Below, in pieces: positions 52,815 through 61,718 of a stretch of DNA of 64,000 nt. Both the position numbers and the translations under genes were made by a program. A model generated the notes under the pieces. The model was given only the letters and a program-made list of their open reading frames with translations. It ran no database searches and had not been told where the DNA came from. Origin of the DNA: an uncultured SAR116 cluster alpha proteobacterium (lineage in GTDB: Bacteria > Pseudomonadota > Alphaproteobacteria > Puniceispirillales > Marisalimonadaceae); NCBI GenBank assembly GCA_902539895.1, contig CACBMD010000001.1, positions 1 through 64,000 on the forward strand, written 5' to 3'. The first letter of the stretch is position 1. Every line of letters starts with the position of its first letter.

Positions 52815-53786
52815 TTAAACTGACCTAAATGAATTCTTGAAAAAATTTAACCAATTTTTACCTTTAATTTTATCAACTTCTTCTTCATTAAAACCAATAT
52901 CTTTTAACCCAGTTATAATATTATTCCAGTCTCTATTATCTCTAAACCAAGTTGGCATATTAGGAAAACCTGGGTTAGAAGCAGAGCCCTCACCATAGTC
53001 AATATTTTTGGTCCACTTACCCACTCTCATCCATTCTACAATACTATCAGGTTGATCTTGGCATAAATCTGATCCGAAACCTATATGATTAATTCCCATA
53101 ATATCGACTGTTTTTGCTATCATTGAACAAAAATCCTCTAACGTACAACTGCTTCTATTATTTAGATGATGTGGGTAAAGTGAAAATCCTAAAATGCCAT
53201 TACTTTCTGCTAGTTTGGATAAAATATTATTAGATTTATTTCTTTTAGCTGAATACCAAAAAGATGGATTGGCATGACTTATAACAATTGGTCTTTCGGA
53301 TACTTCAATAGCTTGCAGAGTTGATTTCTCAGAAGAATGAGACATATCAACAACCATTCCCACTCTATTCATTTCTTTTATTACTTCTTTACCCATTCTA
53401 GTAATACCTGGGTCATTTTCTTCGTAACAACCGGTCGCTAATAATGATTGATTATTATATGAAAGTTGCATAAACCGTCCACCAAGTCTGTGAAGAATTT
53501 CAACCAAACCGATGTCATTTTCAATAGGTGATGGATTTTGAAATCCAAAAATTATTGCTGTTTTATTTAGTTTTTTTGCTTGCTCGACATCCTCCGCAAA
53601 ATATGCTGGCATTATAAGTGAAGGATATTGTTCAAACCATTTATTCCATTGTTCAAAATTTGAAACTGTTTCTCTGAATTGTTCATGATAAGAAATTGTT
53701 ACGTGTATAGCGGTGACATTAGAATATCTTAACTCACGGAATATTTTTTCAGACCAATTACAATATTGTAAACCATCAATAAGCAT
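52815..53786 (-). CDS. Membrane dipeptidase-like hydrolase (peptidase M19 family)
   Basis: This 323-residue TIM-barrel metallohydrolase belongs to the renal dipeptidase family. Metal and catalytic segments are VVDMSHSSEKSTLQAIE, PIVISHANPSFWYSAKRN and HIGFGSDLCQDQPDSIVEWM. No signal peptide is seen, so it is probably cytoplasmic. It is the first gene of a tight three-gene operon with two uncharacterised proteins, which suggests a specialised amide or lactone substrate rather than ordinary dipeptides. Confidence 0.85.
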   Translation of the reverse strand: MLIDGLQYCNWSEKIFRELRYSNVTAIHVTISYHEQFRETVSNFEQWNKWFEQYPSLIMPAYFAEDVEQAKKLNKTAIIFGFQNPSPIENDIGLVEILHRLGGRFMQLSYNNQSLLATGCYEENDPGITRMGKEVIKEMNRVGMVVDMSHSSEKSTLQAIEVSERPIVISHANPSFWYSAKRNKSNNILSKLAESNGILGFSLYPHHLNNRSSCTLEDFCSMIAKTVDIMGINHIGFGSDLCQDQPDSIVEWMRVGKWTKNIDYGEGSASNPGFPNMPTWFRDNRDWNNIITGLKDIGFNEEEVDKIKGKNWLNFFKNSFRSV

Positions 53787-53925
53787 TTAAAACAATTATC
53801 ATATTTATGAATTATGGTGAATTATTAAATTTTTCTAGTTTTTTTAATAGATTTACTTGTTATTGCCTGAATTTTTTATTATTCAGTAGATTTAAAATAG
53901 ATTGTTTTATAAGTGAGAAATTTAA

Positions 53926-54972
53926 TTGAATTATAAATATTTAGGCAATTCGGACTTAAAGGTATCAACTTATTGCCTTGGTACAATGACATTTGGAGAA
54001 ACAACTTCAGAAGAGGATGGTCATTATCAATTAGATGAGTCATTAGCATCAGGAATTAATTTTATTGATACAGCTGAAATGTATCCAACATGTCCATTAA
54101 GACCTGAAACCACTGGTGATACTGAAATTATAGTTGGAAATTGGATTTCAAAAAATAAATCTAAAAGATCCTCGATAGTCCTTGCAACTAAAGTTTCTGG
54201 TAAAGGCTACATGGCAGTAAGAAATGGCGAGGGCATAAATGCCGAAACTGTAAAAATTGCAGTTGAAGGAAGTTTAAAAAAACTTCAAACTGATTATATT
54301 GATCTCTATCAATTACATTGGCCAAATAGGGGATCTTATCATTTTAGACAAAATTGGAATTATGATCCAACCAAACAAAATAATGAAGAAGTTAAGGAAA
54401 ATCTTCGAGGTGTTATAAATTCTTTATCTGAACTTCAAAAAGAAGGAAAATTTAGATATCTTGGACTATCAAACGAAACCTGTTGGGGTACATTACAATT
54501 TATTAAATTTTTAAAAGACTTTCCAAATCTAAAGTTAGTCTCCACTCAAAATGAGTATAGCTTGCTGTGCAGATTATACGACCTAGATATGGCTGAAATG
54601 TCTCACCATGAAAATATAAGTTTATTAGCTTATTCACCACTCGCAGGTGGATTTTTAACAGGCAAGTACATGAATGATAATGTACCTAATAATTCAAGAT
54701 TATCTAGAGTACCTAGTTTGTTTGGACGAATTAATGAAAATTCTACCTTAGCAGTCTCTGAGTATGTGTCATTAGCTAATAAATATCAAATTGATCCAGT
54801 GCACATGGCTATAGCTTTTTGTAATAAGAGACCTTTTATGGGGTCAGTTATTTTTGGTGCAACTGATAAAGCACAATTTAAAAATATTTTAAAAGGTGTA
54901 GATGTTGTACTTTCTGAAGAAATGATGTTGGAAATTAATCAATTATATAAAAAATTTCCAATTACTTTTTAG
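53926..54972 (+). CDS. Aldo/keto reductase (Tas-like)
   Basis: This 348-residue NADPH-dependent aldo/keto reductase has STYCLGTMTFGE at the start, INFIDTAEMYPTCPLRPETT with the catalytic Asp and Tyr, and YIDLYQLHWPNR with the active-site His region. YRYLGLSNET-like text here reads FRYLGLSNETCWG, followed by LLAYSPLAGGFLTGKY. The AEMYP wording resembles the Tas subgroup. It starts at a TTG. The 139 bp upstream, divergent from the dipeptidase gene, contains a weak CTGAAT/ATTCAG inverted repeat. Confidence 0.9.
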   Translation: MNYKYLGNSDLKVSTYCLGTMTFGETTSEEDGHYQLDESLASGINFIDTAEMYPTCPLRPETTGDTEIIVGNWISKNKSKRSSIVLATKVSGKGYMAVRNGEGINAETVKIAVEGSLKKLQTDYIDLYQLHWPNRGSYHFRQNWNYDPTKQNNEEVKENLRGVINSLSELQKEGKFRYLGLSNETCWGTLQFIKFLKDFPNLKLVSTQNEYSLLCRLYDLDMAEMSHHENISLLAYSPLAGGFLTGKYMNDNVPNNSRLSRVPSLFGRINENSTLAVSEYVSLANKYQIDPVHMAIAFCNKRPFMGSVIFGATDKAQFKNILKGVDVVLSEEMMLEINQLYKKFPITF

Positions 54973-56178
54973 TTACTCTAAAGCATTTCCAATTTCTTTA
55001 AAAACAGAGAACATCAACTCTTCTGTTTTTATATTAATTGGATCAGATGCTGATGACATTCTAATTATTGTAAGTTCTTTTTTAGGGTTAATCCAAATAT
55101 TTTGACCATGTATACCTATTGCACAGAATTCATTTTCTTCAAAACCTGTTTGATACCATTTTGATCTATAATTTCCATTAGGAAATCTTTTTAAATCATC
55201 TTGATTTAAGTAACATGAGTTATCTTCATAATTCTTAATATCATTTATCCAGTTTTCTGGAACTATTTGCCCATTTTTGTTTGCGCCATTTGTACGTACC
55301 ATTTCTGAAATTAATAATAAGTCGTATGGTGATATACTAATTCCGCCTGCTGATCTAGTTGCACCAAATCTATCTAGTGTTACATTGGCATCATTTATTA
55401 TTCCTGAGGGTTTGAATAATAAATCAGATATAATTTTAGAATACTTATCTCCTGAGACTCTCTCAATTATCCAACCCAACAAATCACTATGTGGAGAGCA
55501 ATAATGATATTTTTTTCCATGTAGATGCATAGATTTTGGCAAATTTGAAAGAAATTCATGTAAACCACTTAAATGTGTCATATCATTATTCGATGGTATA
55601 TCCCATCCTGTGGAGGATCTATATTTTTGAAATATTTCAGCTTTTCCTGAATAATCTTCTATAAAATTAGATGCTACATTCATATCAAGAACATTTCTTA
55701 TAGTCGCATCTTCATAAGCTGAACCAATTGTTTCTGGTAAAATTTTAGATACGGTAGTATTCACGTCAATTAATTTTTTATCTACTAAAATACCTGTCAA
55801 CAAACTAGTAAGTGATTTGGAAATTGAAAATATAATGTGAGGTGTTTCATAAGTTGTAAAATTATTAAAAAATTCAAAAACTAATTTTCCTTTGTGCATT
55901 ACAAGGAGACTGTCAGTATTACAATCAACTAAAATATCTTTCAATTTTTTTTTAGTATTATTATGAGAAATTTTTATTTCATCGAGGTTTGTTAACTTTT
56001 TAATAAAATCAATTTTTTGTTTTGCTTCAAACTTAATTGAAGAAGTAGGAATAATATTTCTTACATTTACAAATGCCCAAATATTATATGGATATTTTCG
56101 CCAATTTTCTAATGTTACTTGATATTCCAAAGGTGGCGGACTTCCTTTCATAATTTTATTCGCATCTAATTTTATCAT
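54973..56178 (-). CDS. Serine hydrolase, beta-lactamase class C fold
   Basis: This 401-residue protein of the AmpC/esterase (Beta-lactamase, class C) superfamily has the SxxK nucleophile motif in IFSISKSLTSLLTG. The second motif is YHYCSPHSDLLGWIIE (Tyr-x-Ser type) and a third region is GIHGQNIWINPKKELTIIR. No signal peptide is seen, so an esterase or amidase role inside the cell is more likely than antibiotic resistance. It abuts the aldo/keto reductase stop, tail to tail. Confidence 0.85.
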   Translation of the reverse strand: MIKLDANKIMKGSPPPLEYQVTLENWRKYPYNIWAFVNVRNIIPTSSIKFEAKQKIDFIKKLTNLDEIKISHNNTKKKLKDILVDCNTDSLLVMHKGKLVFEFFNNFTTYETPHIIFSISKSLTSLLTGILVDKKLIDVNTTVSKILPETIGSAYEDATIRNVLDMNVASNFIEDYSGKAEIFQKYRSSTGWDIPSNNDMTHLSGLHEFLSNLPKSMHLHGKKYHYCSPHSDLLGWIIERVSGDKYSKIISDLLFKPSGIINDANVTLDRFGATRSAGGISISPYDLLLISEMVRTNGANKNGQIVPENWINDIKNYEDNSCYLNQDDLKRFPNGNYRSKWYQTGFEENEFCAIGIHGQNIWINPKKELTIIRMSSASDPINIKTEELMFSVFKEIGNALE

Positions 56179-56278
56179 TTACTATCTTTATATAACTTGG
56201 TTAAAAAATATAATTACATTTGACAAATATCTAATTTAAACATACCCCATTATAATCTTAATCAGTAAAGAGATACTA

Positions 56279-57490
56279 ATGAATTTAACATTTAATGATA
56301 TTACAAACGTTCACAAAAAAATAAAAGATAATGTCAAATGGACTGAAACTACTTTCACATCTTCTATTTCAGAAAAATTAGGTATAGATACGTTCTTGAA
56401 GTTAGAAAATAGACAGCATACTGGTGCTTTTAAAATACGAGGCTCCTATTCAAAATTATTATCTTTGTCAGCTGCAGAAAAAAAAGCAGGTGTGGTTGCT
56501 ATGTCAGCCGGCAATCATGCGCAGGGTTTGGCTTATATTTCCAATAAAATGAATATTAAATCAAACATTGTTATGCCTGAAGGCACTCCATTTACAAAAA
56601 TTAGAAGGACACAAAATTTTGGTGGAAATGTAATTATTAAAGGTCAGGATTTAAATGAATCATATCAACATGTTCAAGACTTAATTTTAAATAATGGTTT
56701 TGTAGAGATACATCCATACAATGATCTTAATGTAATTTTAGGGCAAGGCACAATTTCATATGAAATGATTACAGATTGCAATGAAATAGATGTTTTATTA
56801 GTTCCTGTTGGTGGAGGAGGGTTAATTGCCGGTTGCTCAATAGCAGCTAAACACATGAAAAAAGACATTGAAGTTATAGGTGTAGAATCTGATCTTTACC
56901 CATCATTGTCTAACAAAATGTTTAATAAGAAATCAAAGTGTAAAGGTTCAACTTTAGCAGAAGGTATTGCAGTAGCAGAAATAGGTGATATTCCTTTTTC
57001 AATATTAAAGGATTTTGTTGATGATGTTTTAACTGTTTCTGATAAATCGATTGAAAGAGCTATTGCAATGTTAGCAGAGCATGAAAAAATAGTTGTTGAA
57101 GGAGCTGGTGCTACAGGTTTAGCAGCTTTATTGCAACATGGAACTAAGTTTAAAAATAAAAAAGTTGGAATTGTCATCTGTGGGGGTAATATCGATTCTA
57201 AAGTATTGTCCTCAATTTTAATGAGAGATCTAGTGAGATCAGGTCAGGTGACAACTTTGGGTATTACTATGCCTGACAAACCAGGACAATTGCAGATAAT
57301 TTCAAAAATATGCGCTGTGAATGGAGCAAACGTCTTGCAAGTTGAGCACAGTAGGTTTGCAATGGATCTTTCGGCTAGTTTAGCAAAATTAAATATAACT
57401 ATTGAAACACAGAATGCTTCTCATCTAAAAAAAATTATAAAGGAAATTGAGATCAACGATTTGCCAGTTAATATAGAAGGTATAATTTAA
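56279..57490 (+). CDS. Threonine dehydratase (PLP, with C-terminal ACT domain)
   Basis: This 403-residue fold type II PLP enzyme has the cofactor Lys in HTGAFKIRGSYSK, the substrate loop MSAGNHAQGLAYI and the phosphate-binding glycine loop VPVGGGGLIAGC. The C-terminal 75 residues form an ACT-like domain (LGITMPDKPGQLQIISKICA). It deaminates threonine or serine to the 2-oxoacid. The length fits the ACT-containing catabolic/biosynthetic ilvA-type short form found in alphaproteobacteria. Confidence 0.92.
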   Translation: MNLTFNDITNVHKKIKDNVKWTETTFTSSISEKLGIDTFLKLENRQHTGAFKIRGSYSKLLSLSAAEKKAGVVAMSAGNHAQGLAYISNKMNIKSNIVMPEGTPFTKIRRTQNFGGNVIIKGQDLNESYQHVQDLILNNGFVEIHPYNDLNVILGQGTISYEMITDCNEIDVLLVPVGGGGLIAGCSIAAKHMKKDIEVIGVESDLYPSLSNKMFNKKSKCKGSTLAEGIAVAEIGDIPFSILKDFVDDVLTVSDKSIERAIAMLAEHEKIVVEGAGATGLAALLQHGTKFKNKKVGIVICGGNIDSKVLSSILMRDLVRSGQVTTLGITMPDKPGQLQIISKICAVNGANVLQVEHSRFAMDLSASLAKLNITIETQNASHLKKIIKEIEINDLPVNIEGII

Positions 57491-57491
57491 T

Positions 57492-58547
57492 TTATATTTT
57501 ACCTAATTTTAGATGTATAATTTCATTTTTTGAACCAAGTCTTATTTTTGGTCCCCAGCATGCTGCACCTGAACTTACGTATAGGTTTGAGTTATTCATA
57601 CTATATAAACCATAGATAAATTTGAATTTCAATTTAACTATAAAGTTAAAAGGAAATATTTGTCCATTGTGAGTATGACCTGATAACATAAGATGATTTT
57701 TGCAATTTAATTTTTGCCAAATATCCGGTTTATGACAGACAACCAAATTGAATAAATTATCATCACAAAGCTTGTTTGCAAAATCAATTTTTGATTTTTC
57801 AGTCTGGTTATCATCAATTCCAATCAGATTAATATCTTCAATTTGTATCTTTGTGTTTCTTAAATGTTTAATATTAAAGGATGAAAGTTGACTCATTTTA
57901 TTTTGAAAATCTTTTAAGTAATATTCATGATTACCACTAACAAAATATATTGGTTTGTTAATTTCATTTAGAATATTTAGATCTTTAAAATTAAAAGAAC
58001 TAGAGTCGATCAAATCTCCACCGACCAATAAAAAATCAAAATTAATTTTTTTAATTTTTTTAATAATTTTTACTAAGTGGTTTGTGTTGTTACTTCCTAG
58101 ATGAACATCACTTATAAATAATACTTGATAGTTTTTTAATAAATTTGGTGATTTTATATCTATTTTTTTGATATTTATGGTTCTTGCATTATATGAACCA
58201 AACAAATAAATCAAAATTATTAATATTAGGGAAATTATTCCGATAAAGAATGTGTTGAATTGTAAAATATAATTAAAAGAAACACATATTGATACTACCA
58301 TAAAACTAATAAAACCAATTCCTAAACCTTCATAAACAAAAAATTTTAATGGTTTAAAACTATTATTTGATCTTAAATAGTACAAAATTAAAATATAAAA
58401 AATTATAGTATTTATTAAAGAATATTGAAATGATTGTGTTTGATTAAACAGTAATTCATTTAATGTTTCGAATGGGAAAATATAAAATAGATACGTAATT
58501 ATAAATAAAATAAAATAAAATAAAAACCTGTAGATATTTTTATTCAT
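57492..58547 (-). CDS. Membrane-anchored metallophosphoesterase (YkuE/YaeI-like)
   Basis: This protein of about 352 residues has four N-terminal hydrophobic spans (about 5-135) followed by a calcineurin-like domain. Metal motifs are FISDVHLGSNNT, LVGGDLIDSSS, FVSGNHEYYL, CHKPDIWQ and SGHTHNGQIFPF. The track start at 58613 lies inside the photolyase gene; ATG 58547 directly after the photolyase stop is better. Family relatives act on UDP-glucosamine lipids or other phosphoesters, but the substrate here is unknown. Confidence 0.88.
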   Translation of the reverse strand: MNKNIYRFLFYFILFIITYLFYIFPFETLNELLFNQTQSFQYSLINTIIFYILILYYLRSNNSFKPLKFFVYEGLGIGFISFMVVSICVSFNYILQFNTFFIGIISLILIILIYLFGSYNARTINIKKIDIKSPNLLKNYQVLFISDVHLGSNNTNHLVKIIKKIKKINFDFLLVGGDLIDSSSFNFKDLNILNEINKPIYFVSGNHEYYLKDFQNKMSQLSSFNIKHLRNTKIQIEDINLIGIDDNQTEKSKIDFANKLCDDNLFNLVVCHKPDIWQKLNCKNHLMLSGHTHNGQIFPFNFIVKLKFKFIYGLYSMNNSNLYVSSGAACWGPKIRLGSKNEIIHLKLGKI

Positions 58548-58548
58548 T

Positions 58549-59991
58549 TTAAGGTTGTTTGGTTTTTGCAAACGCGTCCAAAGCAGTTTGTCTTGAACTT
58601 TTAATTTCCACAATAGGTTTTGGATAATTTTTACCTAGTTCAACTCCTGCTTTTTCCAAAATTCCATAGGGTGCCTCCCATGGATTAAACAAGTATTTGT
58701 TTGGAACTAATTTCAACTCTGGCACATATTTTCTAGTATATTCGCCAATAGGGTCAAATTTAATACCTTGTGTGACAGGATTAAAAATTCTAAAATATGG
58801 TGCAGCATCAGCACCACACCCAGCTACCCATTGCCAACTTGCACTATTGCTTGCTAAATCAGCATCAACTAAACAATCCCAAAACCATCTTTCACCTTCA
58901 TGCCAATGTATAAGTAAATTTTTCACTAAAAAAGAACCAACTATCATTCTAAGTCGATTATGCATATATCCGGTAGACCACAGCTCTCTCATTCCTGCAT
59001 CCACGATAGGATACCCAGTTTGCCCAGTTTTCCATGCTAAAAGATGTTCTGAGTTATCAATCCAAGGAAAATTGTCAAACTTTGTTTGTAAATTTTTTTT
59101 TGGTAATTCTGGGTAATAATACAATAAGTAATTTGAAAATTCTCTCCATCCTATTTCAGATAAAAAAACATCCGTATCTTGTTGATGTTTTAATCCCATT
59201 TGATTTAGGTCTTTAACGGCGTGCCACACTGTGTTTGGAGAAATTTCGCCCCAATGTAAATGTGGAGAAAGTCTAGATACATTTTTCTTATTTGGAAAAT
59301 TTCTACCTTCCTTGTATCCATCTAATTCATGATTAATAAATTGATTTAATCTGTTAGTTGCAGCCTTTTCTCCGATAGACCAACTTTCCATTATTTTATT
59401 TTTCCAATTATGTTTTGGTAGTAAGTCTAATTCATCAATTTTTAAGCTTTTAAAATTTTTAACCTCGACGTAATCAATAATTTTTGGTTTTTCAAAAGGT
59501 CTTCTTGGTTCTGTTGAGTTTAAACAACCCCTTCTAAAATAAGGAGTAAAAACTTTATAATTTGTTTTATCATCTTTAAGTATATCCCATGGTTCCCATA
59601 GGAGTGAACTATTATAAGAGTATGTATCTATTTTTAATTTTTTTAAATTTGTTTTTATTTTTTTATCTCTAGAAATAACCCACGGTTCATAAACTCTGTT
59701 CCAATAAATTTTTTTTATTGATTCTAATTGACATATCTTGACTAAAATTTCTTCTGGATTACCTTTAGCAAATATCAATTTATTCTGAAATTCTTTATCA
59801 AGCTCTTTTAATGATTGGTGAAGCCAAACTCTTCCGGCTTGTCCAATTTTATGATCGTCAGAGTTAACATCATCAAGAATATATATTGGAATTATTGGAC
59901 CATTTTTTACGGATTCAATTAATGCAGGATTATCGTGTAATCTTAAATCTTGTCTTATCCAATATAAACTAACGTTTTCATTCATTATCAT
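58549..59991 (-). CDS. phrB: Deoxyribodipyrimidine photolyase
   Basis: This 480-residue class I CPD photolyase uses light to split UV-induced pyrimidine dimers. The N-terminal antenna domain starts YWIRQDLRLHDNPAL. The FAD-binding domain carries TGYPIVDAGMRELWSTGYMH, NRLRMIVGSFLVKNLLIHW and SWQWVAGCGADAAPYFRIFN. The length is typical. It is co-directional with the metallophosphoesterase, one base apart, and fits life in sunlit water. Confidence 0.96.
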   Translation of the reverse strand: MIMNENVSLYWIRQDLRLHDNPALIESVKNGPIIPIYILDDVNSDDHKIGQAGRVWLHQSLKELDKEFQNKLIFAKGNPEEILVKICQLESIKKIYWNRVYEPWVISRDKKIKTNLKKLKIDTYSYNSSLLWEPWDILKDDKTNYKVFTPYFRRGCLNSTEPRRPFEKPKIIDYVEVKNFKSLKIDELDLLPKHNWKNKIMESWSIGEKAATNRLNQFINHELDGYKEGRNFPNKKNVSRLSPHLHWGEISPNTVWHAVKDLNQMGLKHQQDTDVFLSEIGWREFSNYLLYYYPELPKKNLQTKFDNFPWIDNSEHLLAWKTGQTGYPIVDAGMRELWSTGYMHNRLRMIVGSFLVKNLLIHWHEGERWFWDCLVDADLASNSASWQWVAGCGADAAPYFRIFNPVTQGIKFDPIGEYTRKYVPELKLVPNKYLFNPWEAPYGILEKAGVELGKNYPKPIVEIKSSRQTALDAFAKTKQP

Positions 59992-60130
59992 CTAGTTCTT
60001 GAAATTGTAAGATATAATTTGTCTTATTGATAAATTAAATTAATGATTTGGTTTGTAATTAAATATTTGGTGTTTTTTTTACAATTTATCAATAGATTAA
60101 TATTAATAATTTTGTTTAGAGAGAAATTCC

Positions 60131-61312
60131 ATGTCATATCAAAAACCATTTAAAGGTCTTAAAGTTATTGATTTTTCTCAAGGCGTAGCCGGTCCATATT
60201 GCGGCATGCTTTTAGCTCAACATGGAGCAGAGGTAATTAAGGTAGAGCCCAAAGAAGGTGATTGGGCAAGAAATCTTGGACAAGAGTATGGTGAGCATTC
60301 TGCTTTTTCAGTAGCTGCAAATTTAGGTAAAAAGAGCATTATAGTTGATTTAAAGAATACAAAAAGTCAACCTATTTTAGATACAATTATTAAACAATCC
60401 GATATTTTTATTGAAGGTTTCAGACCAGGTGTAATTAAACGACTTGGCTATGATTATGATAGGTTAAAAAAAATAAATCCAAAGTTGATTTATTTGTCTA
60501 TATCAGGCTTTGGACAAAATGGCCCTATGAGTTACAAACCTGCTATGGACCCAGTCCTTCAGGCTTTTACAGGTTTTATGGCAGAAAACAAAGGCCCAGA
60601 TAATATTCCTCATAGAACACCTGTTATAATATTTGATATGACTACAGCCTTATATGCAACTCAGTTAATATCTACATCATTATATGCGAGAATTAATGAA
60701 AAGTTTGGAAGAAAGATAGAAATAAGTCTAATGGAAGCTGCAGCAGCCATACAATCAATAAGACTTATGAGTGGTTATATGGAAGGGCCTTATACTCATG
60801 CTTCATCTCCATCAGGTACATTCAAAACAAAGGATGGTTGGATACAAATTATAGTTGTAAAAAATCATGAATTTATTAAATTTTGTAATGCTATCGGTTG
60901 GAAAAAATTCATCAAAGATAAGCGTTTTGTAAATAATTCTGAAAGAAGAAAACATGAAGCAATTCTTTCAAGAGAAGTTCAGAAACTATTTATTAAAGAA
61001 AACACAGATTATTGGAAAAATTTACTTAATAAGTATGAAGTTCAAAATGAAAAGGTTCAAGACTACAAAGATTTCATAGAAAGTGATCAAACAAAAGCAA
61101 TAGACTTAATTTCTTGGTTAAAGCAACCAACAACTGAACAAATATGGCCAGTTCCAAACATCCCTGGTATGCCAAGATTTGTAGATAATGACATACTATC
61201 TAAGGCACCAACTTTAGGGCAACATACAGAAGAAATACTGATATCTTTAGGTTATTCAAATAATCAAATAGAAGAACTGATTAATGAAGGAGTGATAAGG
61301 AAATCTATATAA
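60131..61312 (+). CDS. CaiB/BaiF family III CoA-transferase
   Basis: This 393-residue family III CoA-transferase has the N-terminal VIDFSQGVAGPYCGMLLAQH motif and KVEPKEGDWARNLG. RPGVIKRLGYDYDRLKKINP follows, then YLSISGFGQNGP and the catalytic Asp region KPAMDPVLQAFTGF. Such enzymes move CoA between organic acids. GAGAGAAATTCC precedes the ATG. The acid substrate is unknown; a GMC oxidoreductase follows after about 400 bp with two small ORFs between. Confidence 0.92.
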   Translation: MSYQKPFKGLKVIDFSQGVAGPYCGMLLAQHGAEVIKVEPKEGDWARNLGQEYGEHSAFSVAANLGKKSIIVDLKNTKSQPILDTIIKQSDIFIEGFRPGVIKRLGYDYDRLKKINPKLIYLSISGFGQNGPMSYKPAMDPVLQAFTGFMAENKGPDNIPHRTPVIIFDMTTALYATQLISTSLYARINEKFGRKIEISLMEAAAAIQSIRLMSGYMEGPYTHASSPSGTFKTKDGWIQIIVVKNHEFIKFCNAIGWKKFIKDKRFVNNSERRKHEAILSREVQKLFIKENTDYWKNLLNKYEVQNEKVQDYKDFIESDQTKAIDLISWLKQPTTEQIWPVPNIPGMPRFVDNDILSKAPTLGQHTEEILISLGYSNNQIEELINEGVIRKSI

Positions 61313-61409
61313 TGCCAGTAATAGTAAATAGCAGTGGAAAGAAAAGAATTACCGCTAGTATGGTCTCTGATTTTAAACTTTCAGTAAATGTGTATTCGTC
61401 TTTACTCAT
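61305..61409 (-). CDS. Small membrane ORF (34 aa)
   Basis: This short ORF reads MSKDEYTFTESLKSETILAV and continues as one hydrophobic span. AGAGGA lies six bases before the ATG. It overlaps the 3' end of the CoA-transferase gene by 8 bp on the other strand. It could be a genuine single-pass membrane peptide; no family is recognised. Confidence 0.45.
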   Translation of the reverse strand: MSKDEYTFTESLKSETILAVILFFPLLFTITGII

Positions 61410-61504
61410 AAAATGTCCTCTTTTTTTTTATACTTTATTTTTTTTTTAATAGAATTCAAGTATTTTTAAATTTATTATAAAAAAATTTATAATAGGGGAT
61501 AATA

Positions 61505-61627
61505 ATGACTTTTATATTTGGAATAATAATTGCTGCTCTAGTTTTTTTCTTTTCAAATGAAATTCAAGAAATTATGATCTCCACCGGTTTAAGAGATTAT
61601 TTGGTAGATTGGCTTCAGTCTTGGTGA
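61505..61627 (+). CDS. Small membrane ORF (40 aa)
   Basis: This ORF reads MTFIFGIIIAALVFFFSNEI and then an amphipathic tail with GLRDYLVDWLQSW. AGGGGAT lies five bases before the ATG. It has one N-terminal membrane span and a short Trp-containing cytoplasm- or membrane-surface segment. It stands alone in the 61.3-61.7 kb gap ahead of the GMC oxidoreductase. Function unknown. Confidence 0.5.
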   Translation: MTFIFGIIIAALVFFFSNEIQEIMISTGLRDYLVDWLQSW

Positions 61628-61718
61628 TTAGATAACACTTTTCTAATTGTATAAAATTTAGCTTTAACTATTATCAAGTAATAAACATAACTTAAATTTT
61701 CTAATTTGGGTAACTTTA

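Noticed and set aside
53867-53886. CTGAAT/ATTCAG inverted repeat upstream of the aldo/keto reductase
   Set aside because: Six-bp AT-rich arms with an eight-base T-rich loop are expected by chance in this composition. It is noted in the gene entry but not called as a site.
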